Source: Auanema rhodensis
Lineage: Eukaryota > Nematoda > Chromadorea > Rhabditida > Rhabditidae
Direction of reading: 5' to 3'
NCBI GenBank assembly: GCA_964057225.1
Contig: OZ059895.1
Location: 13,206,001-13,270,000, forward strand
DNA length: 64,000 nt
Part shown: positions 1 to 13,409 of the stretch, piece after piece
How the letters are laid out: every line of letters begins with the position of its first letter
Position numbering within the stretch: the first letter of the stretch is position 1
Notes under the pieces: generated by a model
Database searches by the model: none
What the model saw: only the letters and a program-made list of their open reading frames with translations
What the model was told of the DNA's origin: nothing
Made by a program: the position numbers and the translations under genes

Positions 1-314
1 TTCCTCGATGATATCAAATCTTATGAGCTCCAAATACAATAAATTAAAAAAGGTTTCACAGTTGTATAGTGTTAAAACAATGTTTGTTTCAATAGGAAAT
101 AGATAGAAACAGTAAAGTTAAGATGAAGGTTCATAAACTACTGGTTTATAACTGTAATATAGAAATAAGATTGAAGATATTTTGATGCCTCGGGTTGAGC
201 TATCTAAGTAAAACTGCTAGAAAATTAAAAACATTTGTTACTGAAGAGATAAAATTGAAAATCAGCTGCATGGCGTACTTTCAACGTGGTATGATCGTTA
301 AAAAAATTTGAAAA

Positions 315-432
315 GCTTACGGCACCCGGGATTCCCAAGCCGTCTCCGATTCAAGTACTAACCGGGCCCAACGTTGCTTGACTTGCCAGATCGGACGGGA
401 TGGCGTACTTTCAACGTGGTATGGTCGTAAGC
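315..432 (-). rRNA. 5S ribosomal RNA
   Basis: The RNA component of the large ribosomal subunit, transcribed by RNA polymerase III from an internal promoter (box A, intermediate element and box C, roughly nucleotides 50-97). The 118-nt gene begins GCTTACGACCATACCACG and ends GTGCCGTAAGC. Its first and last seven or so nucleotides pair to form helix I, and a TTTT terminator follows directly. Assignment rests on overall likeness to nematode 5S rRNA recalled from memory. This copy has G82A relative to the array consensus, the commonest variant in the left arm. Confidence 0.95.
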
Positions 433-843
433 GAAAATACCTGATATTCAATGATTTACATACTTATCCTCGTTATTGTTTTTTTTCCAATTTCATGTTA
501 GTTATGTAATTTTCTACGTTACATCTAAATTCCTCGATGATATCAAATCTTATGAGCTCCAAATACAATAAATTAAAAAAGGTTTCACAGTTGTATAGTG
601 TTAAAACAATGTTTGTTTCAATAGGAAATAGATAGAAACAGTGAAGTTAAGATGAAGGTTCATAAACTACTGGTTTATAACTGTAATATAGAAATAAGAT
701 TGAAGATATTTTGATGCCTTGGGTTGAGCTATCTAAGTAAAACTGCTGGAAAATTAAAAACATTTGTTACGGAAGAGATAAAATTGAAAATCAGCTGCAT
801 TGCGTACTTTCAATGTGGTATGATCGTTAAAAAAATTTGAAAA

Positions 844-961
844 GCTTACGGCACCCGGGATTCCCAAGCCGTCTCCGATCCAAGTACTAACCGGGCCCAA
901 CGTTGCTTGACTTGCCAGATCGGACGGGATGGCGTACTTTCAACGTGGTATGGTCGTAAGC
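844..961 (-). rRNA. 5S ribosomal RNA
   Basis: Consensus copy. Confidence 0.95.
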
Positions 962-1372
962 GAAAATACCTGATATTCAATGATTTACATACTTATCCTC
1001 GTTATTGTTTTTTTTCCAATTTCATGTTAGTTATGTAGTTTTCTACGTTACATCTAAATTCCTCGATGATATCAAATCTTATGAGCTCCAAATACAATAA
1101 ATTAAAAAAGGTTTCACAGTTGTATAGTGTTAAAACAATGTTTGTTTCAATAGGAAATAGATAGAAACAGTAAAGTTAAGATGAAGGTTCATAAACTACT
1201 GGTTTATAACTGTAATATAGAAATAAGATTGAAGATATTTTGATGCCTCGGGTTGAGCTATCTAAGTAAAACTGCTGGAAAATTAAAAACATTTGTTACT
1301 GAAGAGATAAAATTGAAAATCAGCTGCATGGCGTACTTTCAACGTGGTATGATCGTTAAAAAAATTTGAAAA

Positions 1373-1490
1373 GCTTACGGCACCCGGGATTCCCAAGCCG
1401 TCTCCGATTCAAGTACTAACCGGGCCCAACGTTGCTTGACTTGCCAGATCGGACGGGATGGCGTACTTTCAACGTGGTATGGTCGTAAGC
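1373..1490 (-). rRNA. 5S ribosomal RNA
   Basis: Carries G82A. Confidence 0.95.
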
Positions 1491-1901
1491 GAAAATACCT
1501 GATATTCAATGATTTACATATTTATCCTCGTTATTGTTTTTTTTCCAATTTCATGTTAGTTATGTAATTTTCTACGTTACATCTAAATTCCTCGATGATA
1601 TCAAATCTTATGAGCTCCAAATACAATAAATTAAAAAAGGTTTCACAGTTGTATAGTGTTAAAACAATGTTTGTTTCAATAGGAAATAGATAGAAACAGT
1701 AAAGTTAAGATGAAGGTTCATAAACTACTGGTTTATAACTGTAATATAGAAATAAGATTGAAGATATTTTGATGCCTCGGGTTGAGCTATCTAAGTAAAA
1801 CTGCTGGAAAATTAAAAACATTTGTTACTGAAGAGATAAAATTGAAAATCAGCTGCATGGCGTACTTTCAACGTGGTATGATCGTTAAAAAAATTTGAAA
1901 A

Positions 1902-2019
1902 GCTTACGGCACCCGGGATTCCCAAGCCGTCTCCGATCCAAGTACTAACCGGGCCCAACGTTGCTTGACTTGCCAGATCGGACGGGATGGCGTACTTTCA
2001 ACGTGGTATGGTCGTAAGC
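1902..2019 (-). rRNA. 5S ribosomal RNA
   Basis: Consensus copy. Confidence 0.95.
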
Positions 2020-2430
2020 GAAAATACCTGATATTCAATGATTTACATACTTATCCTCGTTATTGTTTTTTTTCCAATTTCATGTTAGTTATGTAATTTT
2101 CTACGTTACATCTAAATTCCTCGATGATATCAAATCTTATGAGCTCCAAATACAATAAATTAAAAAAGGTTTCACAGTTGTATAGTGTTAAAACAATGTT
2201 TGTTTCAATAGGAAATAGATAGAAACAGTGAAGTTAAGATGAAGGTTCATAAACTACTGGTTTATAACTGTAATATAGAAATAAGATTGAAGATATTTTG
2301 ATGCCTTGGGTTGAGCTATCTAAGTAAAACTGCTGGAAAATTAAAAACATTTGTTACGGAAGAGATAAAATTGAAAATCAGCTGCATTGCGTACTTTCAA
2401 TGTGGTATGATCGTTAAAAAAATTTGAAAA

Positions 2431-2548
2431 GCTTACGGCACCCGGGATTCCCAAGCCGTCTCCGATCCAAGTACTAACCGGGCCCAACGTTGCTTGACTT
2501 GCCAGATCGGACGGGATGGCGTACTTTCAATGTGGTATGGTCGTAAGC
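2431..2548 (-). rRNA. 5S ribosomal RNA
   Basis: Carries G18A, a change also seen in the 26-bp spacer fragments of this unit type; this suggests gene conversion from the fragment. Confidence 0.93.
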
Positions 2549-2960
2549 GAAAATACCTGATATTCAATGATTTACATACTTATCCTCGTTATTGTTTTTT
2601 TTTCCAATTTCATGTTAGTTATGTAATTTTCTACGTTACATATAAATCCCTCGATGATATCAAATCTTAAGAGATCCAAATACAATAAATTAAAAAAGGT
2701 TTCACAGTTGTATAGTGTTTAAACAATGTTTGTTTCAATAGGAAATAGATAGAAACAGTAAAGTTAAGATGAAGGTTCATAAACTACTGGTTTATAACTG
2801 TAATATAGAAATAAGATTGAAGATATTTTGATGCCTTGGGTTGAGCTATCTAAGTAAAACTGCTGGAAAATTAAAAACATTTGTTACGGAAGAGATAAAA
2901 TTGAAAATCAGCTGCATTGCGTACTTTCAACGTGGTATGATCGTTAAAAAACTTTGAAAA

Positions 2961-3078
2961 GCTTACGGCACCCGGGATTCCCAAGCCGTCTCCGATCCAA
3001 GTACTAACCGGGCCCAACGTTGCTTGACTTGCCAGATCGGACGGGATGGCGTACTTTCAACGTGGTATGGTCGTAAGC
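2961..3078 (-). rRNA. 5S ribosomal RNA
   Basis: Consensus gene; the T-run downstream is interrupted by a G on the 5S strand. Confidence 0.95.
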
Positions 3079-3489
3079 GAAAATACCTGATATTCAATGA
3101 TTTACATACTTATCCTCGTTATTGTTTTTTTTCCAATTTCATGTTAGTTATGTAGTTTTCTACGTTACATCTAAATTCCTCGATGATATCAAATCTTATG
3201 AGCTCCAAATACAATAAATTAAAAAAGGTTTCACAGTTGTATAGTGTTAAAACAATGTTTGTTTCAATAGGAAATAGATAGAAACAGTAAAGTTAAGATG
3301 AAGGTTCATAAACTACTGGTTTATAACTGTAATATAGAAATAAGATTGAAGATATTTTGATGCCTCGGGTTGAGCTATCTAAGTAAAACTGCTGGAAAAT
3401 TAAAAACATTTGTTACTGAAGAGATAAAATTGAAAATCAGCTGCATGGCGTACTTTCAACGTGGTATGATCGTTAAAAAAATTTGAAAA

Positions 3490-3607
3490 GCTTACGGCAC
3501 CCGGGATTCCCAAGCCGTCTCCGATCCAAGTACTAACCGGGCCCAACGTTGCTTGACTTGCCAGATCGGACGGGATGGCGTACTTTCAACGTGGTATGGT
3601 CGTAAGC
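3490..3607 (-). rRNA. 5S ribosomal RNA
   Basis: Consensus copy. Confidence 0.95.
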
Positions 3608-4018
3608 GAAAATACCTGATATTCAATGATTTACATACTTATCCTCGTTATTGTTTTTTTTCCAATTTCATGTTAGTTATGTAATTTTCTACGTTACATC
3701 TAAATTCCTCGATGATATCAAATCTTATGAGCTCCAAATACAATAAATTAAAAAAGGTTTCACAGTTGTATAGTGTTAAAACAATGTTTGTTTCAATAGG
3801 AAATAGATAGAAACAGTAAAGTTAAGATGAAGGTTCATAAACTACTGGTTTATAACTGTAATATAGAAATAAGATTGAAGATATTTTGATGCCTCGGGTT
3901 GAGCTATCTAAGTAAAACTGCTGGAAAATTAAAAACATTTGTTACTGAAGAGATAAAATTGAAAATCAGCTGCATGGCGTACTTTCAACGTGGTATGATC
4001 GTTAAAAAAATTTGAAAA

Positions 4019-4136
4019 GCTTACGGCACCCGGGATTCCCAAGCCGTCTCCGATCCAAGTACTAACCGGGCCCAACGTTGCTTGACTTGCCAGATCGGAC
4101 GGGATGGCGTACTTTCAACGTGGTATGGTCGTAAGC
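4019..4136 (-). rRNA. 5S ribosomal RNA
   Basis: Consensus copy. Confidence 0.95.
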
Positions 4137-4547
4137 GAAAATACCTGATATTCAATGATTTACATACTTATCCTCGTTATTGTTTTTTTTCCAATTTCAT
4201 GTTAGTTATGTAATTTTCTACGTTACATCTAAATTCCTCGATGATATCAAATCTTATGAGCTCCAAATACAATAAATTAAAAAAGGTTTCACAGTTGTAT
4301 AGTGTTAAAACAATGTTTGTTTCAATAGGAAATAGATAGAAACAGTGAAGTTAAGATGAAGGTTCATAAACTACTGGTTTATAACTGTAATATAGAAATA
4401 AGATTGAAGATATTTTGATGCCTTGGGTTGAGCTATCTAAGTAAAACTGCTGGAAAATTAAAAACATTTGTTACGGAAGAGATAAAATTGAAAATCAGCT
4501 GCATTGCGTACTTTCAATGTGGTATGATCGTTAAAAAAATTTGAAAA

Positions 4548-4665
4548 GCTTACGGCACCCGGGATTCCCAAGCCGTCTCCGATCCAAGTACTAACCGGGC
4601 CCAACGTTGCTTGACTTGCCAGATCGGACGGGATGGCGTACTTTCAACGTGGTATGGTCGTAAGC
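4548..4665 (-). rRNA. 5S ribosomal RNA
   Basis: Consensus copy. Confidence 0.95.
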
Positions 4666-5077
4666 GAAAATACCTGATATTCAATGATTTACATACTTAT
4701 CCTCGTTATTGTTTTTTTTTCCAATTTCATGTTAGTTATGTAATTTTCTACGTTACATATAAATCCCTCGATGATATCAAATCTTAAGAGATCCAAATAC
4801 AATAAATTAAAAAAGGTTTCACAGTTGTATAGTGTTTAAACAATGTTTGTTTCAATAGTAAATAGATAGAAACAGTAAAGTTAAGATGAAGGTTCATAAA
4901 CTACTGGTTTATAACTGTAATATAGAAATAAGATTGAAGATATTTTGATGCCTTGGGTTGAGCTATCTAAGTAAAACTGCTGGAAAATTAAAAACATTTG
5001 TTACGGAAGAGATAAAATTGAAAATCAGCTGCATTGCGTACTTTCAACGTGGTATGATCGTTAAAAAAATTTGAAAA

Positions 5078-5195
5078 GCTTACGGCACCCGGGATTCCCA
5101 AGCCGTCTCCGATCCAAGTACTAACCGGGCCCAACGTTGCTTGACTTGCCAGATCGGACGGGATGGCGTACTTTCAACGTGGTATGGTCGTAAGC
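5078..5195 (-). rRNA. 5S ribosomal RNA
   Basis: Consensus copy; unit of 530 bp. Confidence 0.95.
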
Positions 5196-5606
5196 GAAAA
5201 TACCTGATATTCAATGATTTACATACTTATCCTCGTTATTGTTTTTTTTCCAATTTCATGTTAGTTATGTAGTTTTCTACGTTACATCTAAATTCCTCGA
5301 TGATATCAAATCTTATGAGCTCCAAATACAATAAATTAAAAAAGGTTTCACAGTTGTATAGTGTTAAAACAATGTTTGTTTCAATAGGAAATAGATAGAA
5401 ACAGTAAAGTTAAGATGAAGGTTCATAAACTACTGGTTTATAACTGTAATATAGAAATAAGATTGAAGATATTTTGATGCCTCGGGTTGAGCTATCTAAG
5501 TAAAACTGCTGGAAAATTAAAAACATTTGTTACTGAAGAGATAAAATTGAAAATCAGCTGCATGGCGTACTTTCAACGTGGTATGATCGTTAAAAAAATT
5601 TGAAAA

Positions 5607-5724
5607 GCTTACGGCACCCGGGATTCCCAAGCCGTCTCCGATCCAAGTACTAACCGGGCCCAACGTTGCTTGACTTGCCAGATCGGACGGGATGGCGTAC
5701 TTTCAACGTGGTATGGTCGTAAGC
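5607..5724 (-). rRNA. 5S ribosomal RNA
   Basis: Consensus copy. Confidence 0.95.
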
Positions 5725-6135
5725 GAAAATACCTGATATTCAATGATTTACATACTTATCCTCGTTATTGTTTTTTTTCCAATTTCATGTTAGTTATGTA
5801 GTTTTCTACGTTACATCTAAATTCCTCGATGATATCAAATCTTATGAGCTCCAAATACAATAAATTAAAAAAGGTTTCACAGTTGTATAGTGTTAAAACA
5901 ATGTTTGTTTCAATAGGAAATAGATAGAAACAGTAAAGTTAAGATGAAGGTTCATAAACTACTGGTTTATAACTGTAATATAGAAATAAGATTGAAGATA
6001 TTTTGATGCCTCGGGTTGAGCTATCTAAGTAAAACTGCTGGAAAATTAAAAACATTTGTTACTGAAGAGATAAAATTGAAAATCAGCTGCATGGCGTACT
6101 TTCAACGTGGTATGATCGTTAAAAAAATTTGAAAA

Positions 6136-6253
6136 GCTTACGGCACCCGGGATTCCCAAGCCGTCTCCGATCCAAGTACTAACCGGGCCCAACGTTGCTT
6201 GACTTGCCAGATCGGACGGGATGGCGTACTTTCAACGTGGTATGGTCGTAAGC
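6136..6253 (-). rRNA. 5S ribosomal RNA
   Basis: Consensus copy. Confidence 0.95.
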
Positions 6254-6664
6254 GAAAATACCTGATATTCAATGATTTACATACTTATCCTCGTTATTGT
6301 TTTTTTTCCAATTTCATGTTAGTTATGTAATTTTCTACGTTACATCTAAATTCCTCGATGATATCAAATCTTATGAGCTCCAAATACAATAAATTAAAAA
6401 AGGTTTCACAGTTGTATAGTGTTAAAACAATGTTTGTTTCAATAGGAAATAGATAGAAACAGTAAAGTTAAGATGAAGGTTCATAAACTACTGGTTTATA
6501 ACTGTAATATAGAAATAAGATTGAAGATATTTTGATGCCTCGGGTTGAGCTATCTAAGTAAAACTGCTGGAAAATTAAAAACATTTGTTACTGAAGAGAT
6601 AAAATTGAAAATCAGCTGCATGGCGTACTTTCAACGTGGTATGATCGTTAAAAAAATTTGAAAA

Positions 6665-6782
6665 GCTTACGGCACCCGGGATTCCCAAGCCGTCTCCGAT
6701 CCAAGTACTAACCGGGCCCAACGTTGCTTGACTTGCCAGATCGGACGGGATGGCGTACTTTCAACGTGGTATGGTCGTAAGC
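6665..6782 (-). rRNA. 5S ribosomal RNA
   Basis: Consensus copy. Confidence 0.95.
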
Positions 6783-7193
6783 GAAAATACCTGATATTCA
6801 ATGATTTACATACTTATCCTCGTTATTGTTTTTTTTCCAATTTCATGTTAGTTATGTAATTTTCTACGTTACATCTAAATTCCTCGATGATATCAAATCT
6901 TATGAGCTCCAAATACAATAAATTAAAAAAGGTTTCACAGTTGTATAGTGTTAAAACAATGTTTGTTTCAATAGGAAATAGATAGAAACAGTGAAGTTAA
7001 GATGAAGGTTCATAAACTACTGGTTTATAACTGTAATATAGAAATAAGATTGAAGATATTTTGATGCCTTGGGTTGAGCTATCTAAGTAAAACTGCTGGA
7101 AAATTAAAAACATTTGTTACGGAAGAGATAAAATTGAAAATCAGCTGCATTGCGTACTTTCAATGTGGTATGATCGTTAAAAAAATTTGAAAA

Positions 7194-7311
7194 GCTTACG
7201 GCACCCGGGATTCCCAAGCCGTCTCCGATCCAAGTACTAACCGGGCCCAACGTTGCTTGACTTGCCAGATCGGACGGGATGGCGTACTTTCAACGTGGTA
7301 TGGTCGTAAGC
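7194..7311 (-). rRNA. 5S ribosomal RNA
   Basis: Consensus copy. Confidence 0.95.
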
Positions 7312-7723
7312 GAAAATACCTGATATTCAATGATTTACATACTTATCCTCGTTATTGTTTTTTTTTCCAATTTCATGTTAGTTATGTAATTTTCTACGTT
7401 ACATATAAATCCCTCGATGATATCAAATCTTAAGAGATCCAAATACAATAAATTAAAAAAGGTTTCACAGTTGTATAGTGTTTAAACAATGTTTGTTTCA
7501 ATAGTAAATAGATAGAAACAGTAAAGTTAAGATGAAGGTTCATAAACTACTGGTTTATAACTGTAATATAGAAATAAGATTGAAGATATTTTGATGCCTT
7601 GGGTTGAGCTATCTAAGTAAAACTGCTGGAAAATTAAAAACATTTGTTACGGAAGAGATAAAATTGAAAATCAGCTGCATTGCGTACTTTCAACGTGGTA
7701 TGATCGTTAAAAAAATTTGAAAA

Positions 7724-7841
7724 GCTTACGGCACCCGGGATTCCCAAGCCGTCTCCGATCCAAGTACTAACCGGGCCCAACGTTGCTTGACTTGCCAGAT
7801 CGGACGGGATGGCGTACTTTCAACGTGGTATGGTCGTAAGC
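7724..7841 (-). rRNA. 5S ribosomal RNA
   Basis: Consensus copy; unit of 530 bp. Confidence 0.95.
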
Positions 7842-8252
7842 GAAAATACCTGATATTCAATGATTTACATACTTATCCTCGTTATTGTTTTTTTTCCAAT
7901 TTCATGTTAGTTATGTAGTTTTCTACGTTACATCTAAATTCCTCGATGATATCAAATCTTATGAGCTCCAAATACAATAAATTAAAAAAGGTTTCACAGT
8001 TGTATAGTGTTAAAACAATGTTTGTTTCAATAGGAAATAGATAGAAACAGTAAAGTTAAGATGAAGGTTCATAAACTACTGGTTTATAACTGTAATATAG
8101 AAATAAGATTGAAGATATTTTGATGCCTCGGGTTGAGCTATCTAAGTAAAACTGCTGGAAAATTAAAAACATTTGTTACTGAAGAGATAAAATTGAAAAT
8201 CAGCTGCATGGCGTACTTTCAACGTGGTATGATCGTTAAAAAAATTTGAAAA

Positions 8253-8370
8253 GCTTACGGCACCCGGGATTCCCAAGCCGTCTCCGATCCAAGTACTAAC
8301 CGGGCCCAACGTTGCTTGACTTGCCAGATCGGACGGGATGGCGTACTTTCAACGTGGTATGGTCGTAAGC
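8253..8370 (-). rRNA. 5S ribosomal RNA
   Basis: Consensus copy. Confidence 0.95.
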
Positions 8371-8781
8371 GAAAATACCTGATATTCAATGATTTACATA
8401 CTTATCCTCGTTATTGTTTTTTTTCCAATTTCATGTTAGTTATGTAGTTTTCTACGTTACATCTAAATTCCTCGATGATATCAAATCTTATGAGCTCCAA
8501 ATACAATAAATTAAAAAAGGTTTCACAGTTGTATAGTGTTAAAACAATGTTTGTTTCAATAGGAAATAGATAGAAACAGTAAAGTTAAGATGAAGGTTCA
8601 TAAACTACTGGTTTATAACTGTAATATAGAAATAAGATTGAAGATTTTTTGATGCCTCGGGTTGAGCTATCTAAGTAAAACTGCTGGAAAATTAAAAACA
8701 TTTGTTACTGAAGAGATAAAATTGAAAATCAGCTGCATGGCGTACTTTCAACGTGGTATGATCGTTAAAAAAATTTGAAAA

Positions 8782-8899
8782 GCTTACGGCACCCGGGATT
8801 CCCAAGCCGTCTCCGATTCAAGTACTAACCGGGCCCAACGTTGCTTGACTTGCCAGATCGGACGGGATGGCGTACTTTCAACGTGGTATGGTCGTAAGC
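8782..8899 (-). rRNA. 5S ribosomal RNA
   Basis: Carries G82A. Confidence 0.95.
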
Positions 8900-9310
8900 G
8901 AAAATACCTGATATTCAATGATTTACATACTTATCCTCGTTATTGTTTTTTTTCCAATTTCATGTTAGTTATGTAGTTTTCTACGTTACATCTAAATTCC
9001 TCGATGATATCAAATCTTATGAGCTCCAAATACAATAAATTAAAAAAGGTTTCACAGTTGTATAGTGTTAAAACAATGTTTGTTTCAATAGGAAATAGAT
9101 AGAAACAGTAAAGTTAAGATGAAGGTTCATAAACTACTGGTTTATAACTGTAATATAGAAATAAGATTGAAGATATTTTGATGCCTCGGGTTGAGCTATC
9201 TAAGTAAAACTGCTGGAAAATTAAAAACATTTGTTACTGAAGAGATAAAATTGAAAATCAGCTGCATGGCGTACTTTCAACGTGGTATGATCGTTAAAAA
9301 AATTTGAAAA

Positions 9311-9428
9311 GCTTACGGCACCCGGCATTCCCAAGCCGTCTCCGATCCAAGTACTAACCGCGCCCAACGTTGCTTGACTTGCCAGATCGGACGGGATGGC
9401 GTACTTTCAACGTGGTATGGTCGTAAGC
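9311..9428 (-). rRNA. 5S ribosomal RNA, two internal changes
   Basis: Carries C68G, in the intermediate promoter element region, and C103G. Two transversions in one copy make it a candidate non-functional gene. Confidence 0.85.
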
Positions 9429-9796
9429 GAAAATACCTGATATTCAATGATTTACATACTTATCCTCGTTATTGTTTTTTTTCCAATTTCATGTTAGTTA
9501 TGTAATTTTCTACGTTACATCTAAATTCCTCGATGATATCAAATCTTATGAGCTCCAAATACAATAAATTAAAAAAGGTTTCACAGTTGTATAGTGTTAA
9601 AACAATGTTTGTTTCAATAGGAAATAGATAGAAACAGTAAAGTTAAGATGAAGGTTCATAAACTACTGGTTTATAACTGTAATATAGAAATAAGATTGAA
9701 GATATTTTGATGCCTTGGGTTGAGCTATCTAAGTAAAACTGCTGGAAAATTAAAAACATTTGTTACGGAAGAGATAAAATTGAAAATCAGCTGCAT

Positions 9797-9827
9797 GGCG
9801 TACTTTCAACGTGGTATGGTCGTAAGC
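9797..9827 (-). pseudogene. 5S 5'-end remnant in a 399-bp unit
   Basis: Only 5S nucleotides 1-31 remain, joined directly to the spacer that normally follows the 26-bp 5S fragment. The internal promoter is gone. The gene's 5' flank here reads cgaaaaaatctg instead of cgaaaatacctg (type a). Confidence 0.9.
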
Positions 9828-10238
9828 GAAAAAATCTGATATTCAATGATTTACATACTTATCCTCGTTATTGTTTTTTTTCCAATTTCATGTTAGTTAT
9901 GTAATTTTCTACGTTACATCTAAATTCCTCGATGATATCAAATCTTATGAGCTCCAAATACAATAAATTAAAAAAGGTTTCACAGTTGTATAGTGTTAAA
10001 ACAATGTTTGTTTCAATAGGAAATAGATAGAAACAGTAAAGTTAAGATGAAGGTTCATAAACTACTGGTTTATAACTGTAATGTAGAAATAAGATTGAAG
10101 ATATTTTGATGCCTTGGGTTGAGCTATCTAAGTAAAACTGCTGGAAAATTAAAAACATTTGTTACGGAAGAGATAAAATTGAAAATCAGCTGCATTGCGT
10201 ACTTTCAATGTGGTATGATCGTTAAAAAAATTTGAAAA

Positions 10239-10356
10239 GCTTACGGCACCCGGGATTCCCAAGCCGTCTCCGATCCAAGTACTAACCGGGCCCAACGTTG
10301 CTTGACTTGCCAGATCGGACGGGATGGCGTACTTTCAACGTGGTATGGTCGTAAGC
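10239..10356 (-). rRNA. 5S ribosomal RNA
   Basis: Consensus copy. Confidence 0.95.
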
Positions 10357-10767
10357 GAAAATACCTGATATTCAATGATTTACATACTTATCCTCGTTAT
10401 TGTTTTTTTTCCAATTTCATGTTAGTTATGTAATTTTCTACGTTACATCTAAATTCCTCGATGATATCAAATCTTATGAGCTCCAAATACAATAAATTAA
10501 AAAAGGTTTCACAGTTGTATAGTGTTAAAACAATGTTTGTTTCAATAGGAAATAGATAGAAACAGTAAAGTTAAGATGAAGGTTCATAAACTACTGGTTT
10601 ATAACTGTAATATAGAAATAAGATTGAAGATATTTTGATGCCTTGGGTTGAGCTATCTAAGTAAAACTGCTGGAAAATTAAAAACATTTGTTACTGAAGA
10701 GATAAATTTGAAAATCAGCTGCATGGCGTACTTTCAACGTGGTATGATCGTTAAAAAAGTTTGAAAA

Positions 10768-10885
10768 GCTTACGGCACCCGGGATTCCCAAGCCGTCTCC
10801 GATTCAAGTACTAACCGGGCCCAACGTTGCTTGACTTGCCAGATCGGACGGGATGGCGTACTTTCAACGTGGTATGGTCGTAAGC
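10768..10885 (-). rRNA. 5S ribosomal RNA
   Basis: Carries G82A. Confidence 0.95.
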
Positions 10886-11296
10886 GAAAATACCTGATAT
10901 TCAATGATTTACATACTTATCCTCGTTATTGTTTTTTTTCCAATTTCATGTTAGTTATGTAATTTTCTACGTTACATCTAAATTCCTCGATGATATCAAA
11001 TCTTATGAGCTCCAAATACAATAAATTAAAAAAGGTTTCACAGTTGTATAGTGTTAAAACAATGTTTGTTTCAATAGGAAATAGATAGAAACAGTAAAGT
11101 TAAGATGAAGGTTCATAAACTACTGGTTTATAACTGTAATATAGAAATAAGATTGAAGATATTTTGATGCCTCGGGTTGAGCTATCTAAGTAAAACTGCT
11201 GGAAAATTAAAAACATTTGTTACTGAAGAGATAAAATTGAAAATCAGCTGCATGGCGTACTTTCAACGTGGTATGATCGTTAAAAAAATTTGAAAA

Positions 11297-11414
11297 GCTT
11301 ACGGCACCCGGGATTCCCAAGCCGTCTCCGATCCAAGTACTAACCGGGCCCAACGTTGCTTGACTTGCAAGATCGGACGGGATGGCGTACTTTCAACGTG
11401 GTATGGTCGTAAGC
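11297..11414 (-). rRNA. 5S ribosomal RNA
   Basis: Carries G46T. Confidence 0.92.
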
Positions 11415-11782
11415 GAAAATACCTGATATTCAATGATTTACATACTTATCCTCGTTATTGTTTTTTTTCCAATTTCATGTTAGTTATGTAATTTTCTACG
11501 TTACATCTAAATTCCTCGATGATATCAAATCTTATGAGCTCCAAATACAATAAATTAAAAAAGGTTTCACAGTTGTATAGTGTTAAAACAATGTTTGTTT
11601 CAATAGGAAATAGATAGAAACAGTAAAGTTAAGATGAAGGTTCATAAACTACTGGTTTATAACTGTAATATAGAAATAAGATTGAAGATATTTTGATGCC
11701 TTGGGTTGAGCTATCTAAGTAAAACTGCTGGAAAATTAAAAACATTTGTTACGGAAGAGATAAAATTGAAAATCAGCTGCAT

Positions 11783-11813
11783 GGCGTACTTTCAACGTGG
11801 TATGGTCGTAAGC
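11783..11813 (-). pseudogene. 5S 5'-end remnant in a 399-bp unit
   Basis: Type a short unit; first of eight consecutive short units, with the pattern a b a b b a b b. Confidence 0.9.
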
Positions 11814-12182
11814 GAAAAAATCTGATATTCAATGATTTACATACTTATCCTCGTTATTGTTTTTTTTCCAATTTCATGTTAGTTATGTAATTTTCTACGT
11901 TACATCTAAACTCCTCGATGATATCAAATCTTATGAGCTCCAAATACAATAAATTAAAAAAGGTTTCACAGTTGTATAGTGTTTAAACAATGTTTGTTTC
12001 AATAGAAAATAGATAGAAACAGTAAAGTTAAGATGAAGGTTCATAAACTACTGGTTTATAACTGTAGTATAGAAATAAGATTGAAGATATTTTGATGCCT
12101 TGGGTTGAGCTATCTAAGTAAAACTGCTGGAAAATTAAAAACATTTGTTACGGAAGAGATAAAATTGAAAATCAGCTGCATT

Positions 12183-12212
12183 GCGTACTTTCAACGTGGT
12201 ATGGTCGTAAGC
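12183..12212 (-). pseudogene. 5S 5'-end remnant in a 399-bp unit
   Basis: Type b short unit: normal cgaaaatacctg flank and 30 nt of 5S. Confidence 0.9.
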
Positions 12213-12580
12213 GAAAATACCTGATATTCAATGATTTACATACTTATCCTCGTTATTGTTTTTTTTCCAATTTCATGTTAGTTATGTAATTTTCTACGTT
12301 ACATCTAAATTCCTCGATGATATCAAATCTTATGTGCTCCAAATACAATAAATTAAAAAAGGTTTCACAGTTGTATAGTGTTAAAACAATGTTTGTTTCA
12401 ATAGGAAATAGATAGAAACAGTAAAGTTAAGATGAAGGTTCATAAACTACTGGTTTATAACTGTAATATAGAAATAAGATTGAAGATATTTTGATGCCTT
12501 GGGTTGAGCTATCTAAGTAAAACTGCTGGAAAATTAAAAACATTTGTTACGGAAGAGATAAAATTGAAAATCAGCTGCAT

Positions 12581-12611
12581 GGCGTACTTTCAACGTGGTA
12601 TGGTCGTAAGC
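12581..12611 (-). pseudogene. 5S 5'-end remnant in a 399-bp unit
   Basis: Type a short unit. Confidence 0.9.
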
Positions 12612-12980
12612 GAAAAAATCTGATATTCAATGATTTACATACTTATCCTCGTTATTGTTTTTTTTCCAATTTCATGTTAGTTATGTAATTTTCTACGTTA
12701 CATCTAAACTCCTCGATGATATCAAATCTTATGAGCTCCAAATACAATAAATTAAAAAAGGTTTCACAGTTGTATAGTGTTTAAACAATGTTTGTTTCAA
12801 TAGAAAATAGATAGAAACAGTAAAGTTAAGATGAAGGTTCATAAACTACTGGTTTATAACTGTAGTATAGAAATAAGATTGAAGATATTTTGATGCCTTG
12901 GGTTGAGCTATCTAAGTAAAACTGCTGGAAAATTAAAAACATTTGTTACGGAAGAGATAAAATTGAAAATCAGCTGCATT

Positions 12981-13010
12981 GCGTACTTTCAACGTGGTAT
13001 GGTCGTAAGC
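12981..13010 (-). pseudogene. 5S 5'-end remnant in a 399-bp unit
   Basis: Type b short unit. Confidence 0.9.
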
Positions 13011-13379
13011 GAAAATACCTGATATTCAATGATTTACATACTTATCCTCGTTATTGTTTTTTTTCCAATTTCATGTTAGTTATGTAATTTTCTACGTTAC
13101 ATCTAAATTCCTCGATGATATCAAATCTTATGTGCTCCAAATACAATAAATTAAAAAAGGTTTCACAGTTGTATAGTGTTAAAACAATGTTTGTTTCAAT
13201 AGAAAATAGATAGAAACAGTAAAGTTAAGATGAAGGTTCATAAACTACTGGTTTATAACTGTAGTATAGAAATAAGATTGAAGATATTTTGATGCCTTGG
13301 GTTGAGCTATCTAAGTAAAACTGCTGGAAAATTAAAAACATTTGTTACGGAAGAGATAAAATTGAAAATCAGCTGCATT

Positions 13380-13409
13380 GCGTACTTTCAACGTGGTATG
13401 GTCGTAAGC
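13380..13409 (-). pseudogene. 5S 5'-end remnant in a 399-bp unit
   Basis: Type b short unit. Confidence 0.9.

Noticed and set aside
120..230. Spliced-leader or snRNA-like gene on the strand opposite 5S (GTAAAG donor-like and ATATTTTGAT Sm-like strings)
   Set aside because: No leader-like 5' sequence, wrong spacing, no 3' hairpin, and the donor-like string varies (GTGAAG) between units.
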